From: Owenia fusiformis
Taxonomy: Eukaryota > Annelida > Polychaeta > Sabellida > Oweniidae
Assembly (NCBI GenBank): GCA_903813345.2
Contig: CAIIXF020000136.1
Span: forward strand, 104,352-127,351
DNA length: 23,000 bases
Direction of reading: 5' to 3'
The notes beneath the pieces were generated by a model, which saw only the letters and a list, made by a program, of their open reading frames with translations, did no database searches and was not told the DNA's origin. The translations under genes were made by a program, and so were the position numbers. Of the stretch, positions 1 to 8,910 are shown piece by piece. Each line of letters opens with the position of its first letter. Positions within the stretch are counted from its first letter, which is position 1.

Positions 1-900
1 AAATGTACATATACAACTTTTTTACAATAAATCTAGATTGATTCAAAATACGAACACAATATTCATATCTCCACTTTTACTCACCTTCTAACCAGTTTTT
101 TTAGATATCAGGATGTTTGGAAATTCCATGAATGAAACATTTACTGAAATACAAAATATGGATTTTACACGTTTTTACTCACCATCTTAGATGATCTATC
201 ATTTTAACGAATTGAAATGACAGACATAATGTTCATATAACATTGGAATCATATGGTATTAAATATTGATTTGTTCACTCGCAAGTCTCTAATGATATCA
301 ATGTGTTTGTCTGGCACAAATAGAAAATAAGTACAGATCAATTGTCTTTCAAAAATAATTTGTTATGAGCATTTGCCGAAACCTTTCCCCTGAGACATAG
401 TTCAGATTCGGATATCACAATACTTTTATAATAAACCAGAACTCAATGCTTTATTTTTTAATTAAGTATTTGTTACTGATAATGTGTTCTGATGAAAAAT
501 ACAACATTTTATCGTTCTGTAAACAAATTGATTAAACTATGTATAATGTATATGTGTCGTTCATTACTGATCATAACAAATCAAACTACGCATATTTCAT
601 ACGCTAAATATGCATACGCATTTCCACTCATTTATTTAGATGAAGCGCAACTAAAATCATATTTTTGTTGCATTCGGAATAAAGATCCGTGTACAAAAGG
701 GTTTGGTTAACTACAAAAATCATGGCAGAAAGAATTCTTTCTAGCTAGTGGTAGTTGGTGTTTGGACTGATTACACGCAAGCTTACTTAGATAAATGCGC
801 AATAACCTGATAACCACAGACCTGCCGATACCGGGTTGGTGAAGGAATATTACAGGGACAGTACAGGAAGACTTCAATTTTTCAGCATTTCCCAATAACA
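1..900. other. AT-rich stretch without recognisable gene
   Basis: I see no protein homology, RNA gene or clear repeat here. The open frames are short (at most about 72 codons) and their translations look like random AT-rich sequence. It reads as intergenic or very old repeat DNA. Confidence 0.6.
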
Positions 901-915
901 ATAACGGGAAATTTT

Positions 916-1208
916 ACGGTAGTTTGAACAAAAATACTGTTGATTTTAGCAGAAATACGGTAGATTTTCGAAAATTTACGGTAGATTTTCAAAAATTTAC
1001 GGTAGATTTTACGGCCGTTCTCATGGAATAAACGAGTTTTTTACAAAGAAAATTTACGGTAGATTACGAAAAAAATACGGTAGATTTTTTTACGGGCGTT
1101 TTTACGGGAAAAAATGGTATTTTTTTTACGGTAGTTTGTCATTTTTTTACGGAAAAACGAAAAATTTACGGTAGATTCCCGTAAAAATACGGTAGGTTGG
1201 CAGGTATG
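916..1208. repeat. Decayed 21-bp tandem repeat, core TACGGTAGATTTT
   Basis: ACGGTAG starts at 916, 957, 978, 999, 1056, 1077, 1128, 1168 and 1189. Several neighbours are exactly 21 bp apart, and others are 40 to 57 bp apart, as expected after substitutions and indels. Spacers are runs of A or T. The block ends with GTTGGCAGGTATG (1196-1208), whose complement CATACCTGCCAAC resembles the terminal motif of short DNA transposons found in many animal genomes. That resemblance is from memory, so the mobile-element link is weak. The repeat itself is directly visible. Confidence 0.7.
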
Positions 1209-1247
1209 TGTTCCCCCTACAAATGTAAAATGGGGTAAAGTAGACAA

Positions 1248-2152
1248 TAGCTAGGCAAGTGACTGACTCCTTTAGTGGTATTATATATTTTATTATGTTG
1301 ATCATGTAGATATGATCAAGGCAATCTCAGTTGATGTTGAATTATTTTGTGTGGCAATTTAAGCATCATTACATCATTGTAACGAAACTTTCTTCCAAGG
1401 TGATTTTTTGTTCAGCGAATGTAAGTATTACTTTTTGCTTGTATATGTTCGGGTGTTACTGAAACATATTTTTATTATTGTGTAAACTAACAACAACCAC
1501 CAACTAAAACGTTGATCATTCTTATAAATATACACTATAATCCAAGTTTTACTAAATGTATACATGATTTCGGTTTTGTGACAAAAAGTATTTACTATAT
1601 ACTTTGATATTATACATTTGTATTCCTCCTAAGGGGTAGCAATCGTGTAACAAACATGTTACGGATTCACCTAATGTTTTTTTTCATTGCAATGTGAATA
1701 ATCACTGGAAATGACTACCCAAAGTTGGTAAATACACTGCATTTGTAATCATTATTTTTCTAATTTAAACAAAAAATACATACAGAAATCCTCGTTACTT
1801 TATGATGCTTAAGTTGAGATATATTTTTTCAGAAATGTCTTCAGTAACTGCAGGAAAAACACAGCCCATCAGGTTTTCCTTAGTTGAATCTTTCCTTTTA
1901 ACTCAAAAATAATATATTTTACTTCGTTTGTAATCCAATATGAAAGTTGCTATATATGACACATTTCTGATCAATGAAAAGTTTTACAATTTAAAAACGA
2001 ATGGTTAATTTTAAGACCATGTAATTTTGCTTTGTTGTACATATTCTGAAGTTTTGTTTGATATTCAGAATATAGACACATATTACGAAAATATAAAGTA
2101 TTTCATATACAAAAATAATTGATTGGATCTAAAGTTTACGCAATAAACTAAA
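1248..2152. other. AT-rich stretch without recognisable gene
   Basis: There is no open frame above 60 codons in this stretch and no repeat structure or RNA gene that I can see. It separates the 21-bp repeat from the mariner-type MITE. Confidence 0.6.
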
Positions 2153-2154
2153 TA

Positions 2155-2380
2155 TACAGGGTGTCCCGAAAGTATGGGGCCCCCCTAGGCAGACATATAT
2201 ACCAGTGTCGTCATAGTATGTTTTAAAATGACTGTAACCTTTTCCCATTTGGGAGTTAAACCATGATACTTGGCAAATCAATGTAACTTTGGATAAGCTT
2301 TAAAATGATATATGACACATACTATGACGACACTGGTATATGTCTGCCTAGGGGGGCCCATACTTTCGGGACACCCTGTA
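2155..2380. mobile_element. Mariner-type MITE with long terminal inverted repeats
   Basis: The two ends are inverted copies of each other for about 63 bp. Each starts CAGGGTGTCCCGAAAGTA and runs through GGCAGACATAT and CCAGTGTCGTCATAG. The arms differ only by one G and a TA indel. TA dinucleotides flank both ends (2155-2156 and 2379-2380), the target-site signature of Tc1/mariner elements. The element is about 222 bp and encodes nothing, so it is non-autonomous. The short centre (about 2222-2316) carries a weaker continuation of the symmetry. The near-identity of the arms suggests fairly recent mobility. The superfamily call is inferred from the TA flanks and the CAGGGTGTCCC start. Confidence 0.85.
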
Positions 2381-2601
2381 TATATGTAGTAACGGAGGTT
2401 TTTTATGCCTTATTCCAATACATTTTGGTCGACATATAATATGCCATATCTTGAAAACGAGGAGGAGATTGTTGAAAATATTTCACAGTGTTACCTATCA
2501 ATATATGTTCTTTTGTCTCAACAAAAAATAATCAGTGCTACTCTGACTTCAAAAATCAGATTTTTCAAACCTGAATTGGTACATTTTTTTGAATTTGGGT
2601 G

Positions 2602-2718
2602 TAAAGAGCCTTAAAATTTAAGGCTCTTTAGCCGAAATGCTAAAGAACCTTAAAATGTAAGGCTCTTTAGCATTTTGGTAACCCATTTGGCTAGAGAGCC
2701 TTAAATTTTAAGGCTCTC
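2602..2718. repeat. Cluster of three palindromes sharing GAGCCTTAAA/TTTAAGGCTC
   Basis: Palindrome 1 is 2602-2630, with 14-bp perfect arms and a single central base. Palindrome 2 is 2635-2675, with 18-bp arms, one mismatch and a 5-base loop. Palindrome 3 is 2694-2718, with 12-bp perfect arms around one T. All three share the core GAGCCTTAAA with its complement TTTAAGGCTC. They are therefore both hairpins and direct repeats of one another. They are separated by 4 and 18 bases. Bacterial-style terminators would look similar, but the setting is eukaryotic and no gene lies beside them, so the function is unknown. Confidence 0.85.
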
Positions 2719-3372
2719 CAGGCACGGCCAAAGAAATAAGGTAAACAGCGGGTAAACAGCTAAATAGCGTGTCATTTAAGCAATTTTAGACTGTTAGATG
2801 ATCTCTTATGTAATCTAGGTGATGTTGGTACACTTCCGCATTTAAGAAAACAAAGACTAAAACAAAGAGAACTAAGCAATTAATCCTTTTGTTATCATTA
2901 AATGTTAGATTCTCATTTTTTATTGGACAATATTAAGACTTCTGTCTCCGATTGTTATGCAGGTATGTGTATAAAATCATGTGAACAACATTATCGTGGA
3001 AACTCCCATATTCATTCTCATAATGTCTTACAGCTATATCGCAAATGACATAATTCTAAACAACATATGGACATAATATTGCAGAACTGAGCGAAAAGAA
3101 AGGTGGAACAAATCAGATTAAGATATTTTATTTTTGAAATGCACAAAGGGCAACAGTTGAAGAACAAAAGTTAATGGCATTGTGAAATAGATCGTGCTTT
3201 TATATGATCCCCTTCTATAGTACCCTATACCCTTTGCATTTGTTCGACTTCACTTCTTAAATGAGAGTTTCGTCTTCTCGTAGTTTATAATTAGTATAGA
3301 CTCTACACGCAGCGTAATAGTGCCCCTATTATCCATGTTCATGTTCTCATTTGAATTTTCATCAGTTATGAC
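2719..3372. other. Gene-free stretch
   Basis: I see no coding homology. A 10-base GGTAAACAGC is duplicated at 2740 and 2751. Otherwise there is only AT-rich sequence. Confidence 0.55.
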
Positions 3373-3505
3373 TTGGTAACATTTGCTCCGATTTTCATTA
3401 CAGCGCCCGGCCGATTGAGTATTTTGTTCAGAATTGAATACAATTTTGAACAAAATACTCATCGGCCGGGCGCCGGTGCTGAAAATCTGAGCAAATGTGA
3501 CCACG
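3373..3505. repeat. Fold-back (inverted) repeat of about 133 bp
   Basis: The left arm runs from TTGGTAACATTTGCTC through GCGCCCGGCCGAT to GAGTATTTTGTTCA. The right arm carries the complements in reverse order: TGAACAAAATACTC, ATCGGCCGGGCGC, GAGCAAATGTGACCAC. The arms nearly touch, with a centre of about 16 bases. Because of this symmetry both strands have similar short open frames, beginning MVTFA on each side, so neither should be taken for a gene. It could be a MITE remnant, but I could not define a target duplication. Confidence 0.8.
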
Positions 3506-4110
3506 GCATTATAAAAGCATACTCTTTAATACACGAACAGATTCAAAATGAGACTTTATCTATCAGAGAAATAAAAATGGAAAATTTGTATTCTGAAAAT
3601 ATTAACTGACGCATTGGTTAGTATTAAATATTAAGTTTTACAGTCGGAAACCTCAAGGGGCGGGAAATTTGATTAAACAAAACGCCGGATTAAATATGTG
3701 GACAACTTGCAAATGAAATGTAAGTAACATGACAGAACAAGTATGTACGCCCAATAAATACTTTTATAGTTTTAATGTGCATTCAAAGGATCCCGTTTGT
3801 AAAATTGATAGAAATGAATAGTTTTATTATCGGAAAAAACTGAGAAATATCTACCCGATTCGCCAGAATAGTCATCATCATATCAGTGCGAAAAATTAGC
3901 TATATTTATTTTCTATGCGATATACACCTGATATTGATAGCCTTCCACGATCATGGTCCGTTGACATCATCAACCTTGTGATTTGCCATAAGTGACTAAC
4001 CAACATTTTTTAATTAAAAGTCGGGGTTGACGTTTCTTGACTTTTCACACTGACATCAAAACAAAACATAATTTGAAAATAAAAGGCATAAAATGGCCAT
4101 TAAAAGTAAA
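3506..4110. other. Gene-free stretch
   Basis: I see no coding homology, RNA gene or clear repeat between the fold-back repeat and the first hAT-like tip. Confidence 0.5.
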
Positions 4111-4115
4111 TCGCA

Positions 4116-4139
4116 CCCCCCCCCCTGGTTACGCCTATG
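4116..4139. mobile_element. hAT-like transposon tip (right end)
   Basis: A run of ten C is followed by CTGGTTACGCCTATG. Read on the other strand this is CATAGGCGTAACCAG followed by a G run, which matches the general form of hAT-type terminal repeats (CANNGGCGTANCCAGGGGGG). I did not find the matching left end, so the element is probably truncated or diverged. Confidence 0.4.
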
Positions 4140-4324
4140 TGTTAAAACAAACTTTTACAGTATCAATATTTAAAACTGTATCTTGTAAGTGGCTTATTAA
4201 GCATCAGATCAATCACTAAGAACAACTCTTATCTGCCGTTTGCGTTTGGAAGGATAAAGACAAAGGGGACGCGGCTACATGTATATCGCGATATACGTAA
4301 AATCTTTATGACATTTCCCTTCAC

Positions 4325-4797
4325 CAGGGCCTACACCAATATTCTTAACACCACTTATTAAAGGATGCATGCATCAAGGGGTAGACATCATTCAAAAGAC
4401 ATAAACATGACCGGGTCGGTCAGGGGAAGGTTTGCATACGATGCAATTTGTACATGCAAGCTCATTTTTCACATATAAATTAATAAAGTCGATTCCTTGG
4501 GAATACGTTATTGGGTTTATAAGCGTAACAAGGGGAAGCGATGGGTTCACACCCCCTCCTACAACCAATAAAAGGTACCATAAGGTAGAGGAAGAAAAGA
4601 GCATTAAAATGATTTTTTGTTTGAAGCTTCTAGCTCAGGTTTGAAGGAAGTTGCACCATTTTCGTAAAAATTCAAAACAAATATTTTTTGCCTCATTTAT
4701 GTCACGATCGCACCCTCTGACTGAAAACCTAAAATATTTTGGTGATTGCATGACCCCACCCCCCCCCCCCCCCGACTGAAAGCTGGCTACGGCCCTG
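4325..4797. mobile_element. Possible hAT-like MITE
   Basis: The left edge CAGGGCCTACACCA (4325) and the right edge GCTGGCTACGGCCCTG (ending 4797) are imperfect inverted copies: CAGGGCC-TA-CCA against CAGGGCCGTAGCCAGC. A 15-C run (4759-4773) precedes the right tip, as is common in this type of element. No 8-bp target duplication is visible. The right end is convincing. The left end and therefore the full span are tentative. Confidence 0.35.
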
Positions 4798-5340
4798 GGG
4801 TTTTATCGAAAACTATATCGTCAACATTTTATCGTTATGCGGAAAGTCCAATATGAAATCTTAAATGGTAAATATGTTGCATTTATTGAGGGAATTCCAC
4901 TGTAAACTATAATGTGAATGTTTGATATGAATACTTCCATACAACCATCAATATCCATTCTTTTGAAATAAGATGTTAAAACAAAGGGAATATTGAAAAC
5001 TACAGTGGTAAGAGCAACTTTCTGACTGCTAATTATGTGTATCAACATTTTGATTGCACCTCAGCTGGAGATTAAATCTTAATAATTTGATCAAAGGGAT
5101 TGTAATTTTCCCCAATTCGCTTATCTATGTTACAATCTGTATACTTGTTATATTGTGAGCGGTATGTGTTGATAAACCAAAGATATGTTTTTTGGATATT
5201 AACATTTAGAAAAAAATGTAAGATACCATTCTAGATACATTGTATATTTATTACATGCATCCTTCATAGCAGGGTTAGAAAACTCAAAAAGATACCAGAT
5301 TGATTTTATGATAATGTATAGGCAGCATGGTTTAAAACAA
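4798..5340. other. Gene-free stretch
   Basis: A 75-codon open frame on the minus strand (4821-5048) has no recognisable domain. The remainder is AT-rich and unstructured. Confidence 0.5.
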
Positions 5341-5761
5341 TTGGTGGATCTGGAGGGGGGGGGGGGTGACAAGGCGACACCCGGGAGGGGACATTATCAA
5401 GGTGGTTCGCAGGGGTGGATTTAAGACATTGGCGAGGGGAATAGGACATACTCTGAAGTACAGAAGTAAATATTGTATTTCATAAATTCTAAAACAATTT
5501 CTAGCCTAAATCCGCAGTTGTCAAAACAGTTCAAAGAAATGGACGGATTGTGAAATAATTCTTATCTTCTCTTACACTTGTTACTTGAAATTAACCACTT
5601 CAATTATGTGGACGTACATTTTTAACACAAAAACTCGTCGCTTTATTTTCATCCTTGGTCTCTTTTGAAATCTGTGTTCTGTCAATCAGTGGTGATATCA
5701 ATTGTCTCAGTGCGCCGGATATACACTTTTTGCCCTCGAACCCCCTGGTCATGGGCCTGAT
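5341..5761. mobile_element. Possible diverged hAT-like element
   Basis: The left side reads TTGGTGGATCTGGA followed by a 12-G run (5355-5366). The right side (about 5738-5761) reads AACCCCCTGGTCATGGGCC, whose complement has the same GG-CCAGGGGGTT form. Both resemble hAT tips, but they are not good inverted copies of each other. They may be ends of two different elements. Confidence 0.25.
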
Positions 5762-6100
5762 GAAACTAGTAACTACTATCATTATATTATTCCTAAACAC
5801 CCCGCTAGTTATTTGTCTATGATTGTATTCGCAAGTGGAACTACTAAATGAATCAACGAGTCGATTAGCATCGCCTGTAGTAGCTGACAATATTATTTCA
5901 AAAGACGGTATGAAATTGCCAAAATGTTAATTAAGTCAGTTTGTCACCGTACATACAAATGCTTTTGTTTGATATTTCTTTCTACATGTTCCAAATAGTC
6001 TGCGAAAACATGAATGAATTAAATAGATCAAAATTAAAAGAACCAGAGAAAGTACTTGTAATATTTCAATACTAGATAAGTAAAAAATATAGAGTTACGT

Positions 6101-6272
6101 ATAATTACTTCATGTTAAAATACATGTATTGCTTTTGGTAATTAATTAGTTGCATTCGCGAATACAAGATATAACTCGACTTTGCTCCTGTGCAACCCCT
6201 TACCGGTCACAAATCTGGAAATAATTACTTCATGTTAAAATACTATATGTATTGCTTTTTTGGTAATTAGGT
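6101..6272. repeat. Direct repeat of about 50 bp, spaced 120 bp
   Basis: ATAATTACTTCATGTTAAAA followed by TAC, TGTATTGCTTTT and GGTAATTA occurs at 6101-6151 and again at 6221-6270. The second copy has small insertions (TAT and TT). The spacing is 120 bp. This is either two units of an old tandem duplication or the remains of a longer repeat. Confidence 0.75.
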
Positions 6273-6329
6273 CAGTTGCTTACATACAATTATCAATGTG
6301 CCAAGAGCGAGTAATGAGATTCCAATCAG

Positions 6330-6500
6330 CGCGTGTCAAGACTTTTGGCATGGTCTTTGTACTGCTTTGCATGGCGCGTGTCAAGAAGTGCATAGATGTG
6401 TAAAGAGTTGGATTCATCGCGTGTCAAGAGGTGTAAATAATTGGCACGTCTAGAAACTCGGCGAGAAAAGACTAGTATCTAGACGTGTCAAGAATTGGAA
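6330..6500. repeat. Dispersed short repeat CGTGTCAAGA
   Basis: CGTGTCAAGA occurs four times (near 6331, 6377, 6419 and 6484), with a degenerate copy TGTGTAAAGA near 6397. Spacing is irregular, about 40 to 65 bp. The block is bracketed by GATTCCAAT (about 6319) and its complement ATTGGAATC (about 6494), so the edges are inverted copies of 9 bp. Confidence 0.6.
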
Positions 6501-6688
6501 TCCCATATTTCACGCAGTATAATTTGGAGTCCAATTTACGCAAGAACACAGGGGAACCCGGAATAGAACTATACGTAACCATGTATTAACTAGAAAAACG
6601 GGACTGAAATAAAAAATCAAAGGTCGAAGGGTTTTTTCATAATCCCGTTTCATAAAATCCATTGCAAAATTTTTTTGACACCCAGTAC

Positions 6689-6720
6689 TCGAAGGGGCGT
6701 AGGGTCGAAGGGGCGAAGGG
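6689..6720. repeat. 16-bp tandem duplication
   Basis: TCGAAGGGGCGTAGGG at 6689-6704 is immediately followed by TCGAAGGGGCGAAGGG at 6705-6720, one mismatch apart. A related TCGAAGGGTTTTTT lies upstream near 6625. Confidence 0.7.
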
Positions 6721-6739
6721 TTTTTAGTACATTCCAGAA

Positions 6740-7890
6740 AAGTCAAGGTCATTTCTAGGAAAAATATCAATATTTACTTAGTTGGCTTTTTAAAACACTT
6801 GCCCGATGATTTGACCCTTCATAACCAATGATAAGGTGACTTGAGGTCAAGGTCTGAATGGGTCAAGGTAATTTCAAGGTCAACTGTCAATATCTAGCAA
6901 TTTGACGTTTTAAGGCAATTGAGAGCAATTGTGACCTAAGGTGACCTGATTTCAAGGTAATTTCAAGGTCAAAGGTCAATATCTAGCACTTTGACGTTTT
7001 ATGACAATTGAGAACATTTGTGACCTTTGGCGACAAATGATAAGGTGACCTGATTTCAAGGTCATTTCTAGGTCAAAAGTCAATATCTAGGTAGTTGGTT
7101 ACTGTGGGTCTACAGTAACATTTTATCACCAATGATAAAATGACCTACGGTCAATGTCACTGTTTAGGGTCAAGGTCATCTCAAGGTCATAGATCTAAAT
7201 CTATCTAAATATTTGGCGTTTTGGGGATGCTGCTTCACGTGAGGGCCCATGAATATGTGTCCTGAGGTCAAGGTCATTCCTACAAGGTCAATATCTCAGT
7301 ATTTGGAGTTTTGAGCCCCTGGGGGCTGCTGTGGCCCTTGGCAACTCATGTTAAGTTAACATGAGGTCAAAGTCAATACCTATGGTTCAAAAACACAATA
7401 AGGTCAAATGTCAATATCTAGGTTGTTGGCTTGTGTGGGGCTACACTGACATTTGATCACGAATGATAAAGTGACCTGAGATCAATGTCATTGTTATAGG
7501 TCAAGGTCATGTCAAGGCCATAGATCAATATATAAGTATTTGGTGTTTTGGAGCTGCTGATGCACTTGACTCGATTGAAATGTGACCTGAGATCAAGGTC
7601 AATCTAAGGCCAATATCTCAGTGTTTGGCGTTCTAAGGCAACATGGGCTGATGTTGTGCTGTGTCCCTTGGCGACTCATGATAAGGTGACATGAGGTCAA
7701 AGTCATCATTTAATGGTTCAATTCAGGATCATCTCAAGTTCAAAGTCAATATCTAGGTATTTGGCGTTTAAAGGCACTCGGGGGACGATGTGACCCTTGG
7801 TGACCCATTATTAGGCGACTTGAGGTCAAAGTCATTACTGATGGGTTAATGTCAATTCAAGGTCAAAAGTCAATATCTAGGTATTTGGAT
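6740..7890 (+). repeat. Degenerate higher-order tandem array rich in AGGTCA half-sites
   Basis: The landmark CAATATCT(A/C) recurs near 6888, 6978, 7081, 7289, 7412, 7611, 7747 and 7871, with degenerate copies near 7190 and 7526. The basic unit is therefore about 85 to 136 bp. Each unit carries GTGACC..TTGG, GATAAGGTGAC, GAGGTCAA(G/A)GTCA and TATTTGGCGTTTT. A second level is visible: the stretch with GGTCTACAGTAACATTTTATC near 7110 is matched by GGGCTACACTGACATTTGATC near 7440, and other segments repeat with an offset of about 325 to 330 bp. AGGTCA occurs about 20 times on the plus strand. There is no long open frame. Confidence 0.8.
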
Positions 7891-7989
7891 TTATTTTTAA
7901 GGCCATGTTGGGCTGCTGTGACCCACTCGAACAATAGATTGCTAGTATTATTAAAGATAAACACGAATATGGCGGGAGGGTGGGAAAAT

Positions 7990-8054
7990 TGTCTAACCAA
8001 ACCTAGGACCTTTTAGTCTAGATTCTGATGCTCTACCACCTGAACTAAACAGCC
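7990..8054 (-). mobile_element. Decayed tRNA-derived sequence (SINE head or tRNA pseudogene)
   Basis: On the minus strand the sequence starts GGCTGTTTAGTTCAGGTGGT and continues AGAGCATCAGA. The A box TAGTTCAGGTGG (8036-8047) fits the pol III consensus TRGYNNARNNGG fully. A D-arm (GTTC/GAGC), a variable-loop-like AGGTC and a T-stem-like CTAGG follow in tRNA order. The anticodon stem does not pair, and the B box is corrupted (GGTTTGGTT in place of GGTTCGANTCC). It is therefore not a working tRNA. A tRNA-derived SINE head is the likeliest reading, because its downstream side runs into the AGGTCA array. Confidence 0.55.
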
Positions 8055-8505
8055 AAGCTTAAAAGATACAATTCCATTAAAAAGAAAACATGGACCGATA
8101 TTGTTTTGTTTAGATAAATATGTCAAATCAATGTTCCATTGAAATTCACATTTCAAAAATAACAGTCGATCATTTCTGTTTTATGATGATTTGAATAAAA
8201 TTTGCTGATTTGAAGTAAAATTTTAACAGAGGAGAGGTTATCCAAATATGAGGTCATATGAATGACTGCACTCAGTAATCTTCAGTCACGCTGACGAAGT
8301 TTTTCATGAAAGAGTTACTATCTATTGTGGTTCTGAATTGAATTCAGGTATAAGCAGATGTGTTTCCAAAAATGCAAATTTAAAGCAAAGTTCGCAAAAT
8401 TTTGGTATTGATATGTAGAGATAGTCCATTAGGGTATGGTTAAAAACAATATGGTCAAAATCTGGTACATCTGACTATATAATGCTTTTTTATTCAAAGG
8501 TCAAT
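8055..8505. other. Gene-free stretch
   Basis: AT-rich sequence with no recognisable gene, RNA or repeat. Confidence 0.5.
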
Positions 8506-8906
8506 GATATTATTCTTATTTTACCTATCAAATGATTTTCATATATACGAATAACCATTATATTAGTTTTTGGCAAAGTAATTAATTGTAGCCGTCACAC
8601 AAGGATCAAATGTATTGACGATTTTTCATACTGGTATATGCCCTGCCGCTCTAAGAGCAAGAGCAATGAATTGTGATTTTTCAGTTGAAACAACAAAACA
8701 AACACATTATCATTATTTTGTTTAATATTAAACACATAGAATTGTGTTAAACGTAGTATTTTTTCAAAACATCACTAGATGTGAAAAGTTGTAAATAAAG
8801 TTGATCCTTGTGTGAGCCCTATAATTATTTACTTTGCCAAAAACTAATATAATGGTAATTGTAATACTTACAAAACATTGAATAGGTAAAATAGGAATAT
8901 TATTAT
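8506..8906. repeat. Diverged inverted repeat with arms of about 105 bp
   Basis: The left arm (8506-8609) and right arm (8801-8906) are inverted copies. Shared blocks include ATTTTACCTAT, ACCATTATATTAGTTTTTGG, CAAAGTAA and CACACAAGGATCAA, separated by small indels. Similarity continues more weakly inward (to about 8640 and 8770) and outward. The spacer of about 190 bp carries no gene. It looks like an old fold-back transposon or an inverted duplication. Confidence 0.75.
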
Positions 8907-8910
8907 TAAC

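Noticed and set aside
2405-2614. 69-codon plus-strand frame starting MPYSNTFWSTYNMPY
   Set aside because: Ends inside the first palindrome, and has no homologue or domain I can name.
2602-2718. Reading the three hairpins as bacterial intrinsic terminators
   Set aside because: No adjacent gene and no following U tract in a consistent position, and the window is eukaryotic in character.
5600-5890. 96-codon minus-strand frame starting MSATTGDANRLVDS
   Set aside because: No recognisable domain, no neighbouring exon, and one end overlaps a possible hAT-like tip. Length is compatible with chance in this composition.
6510-6770. 86-codon minus-strand frame starting MIFFLEMTLTFLE
   Set aside because: Overlaps the 16-bp tandem duplication and the edge of the AGGTCA array. 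No domain seen.
7990-8054. Functional tRNA gene
   Set aside because: Anticodon stem does not pair, the B box is corrupted and the acceptor 3' strand is missing.
6740-8060. CRISPR array
   Set aside because: Repeats here and in the other arrays are long, degenerate and directly abutting, without the short identical repeats and unique spacers of CRISPR.
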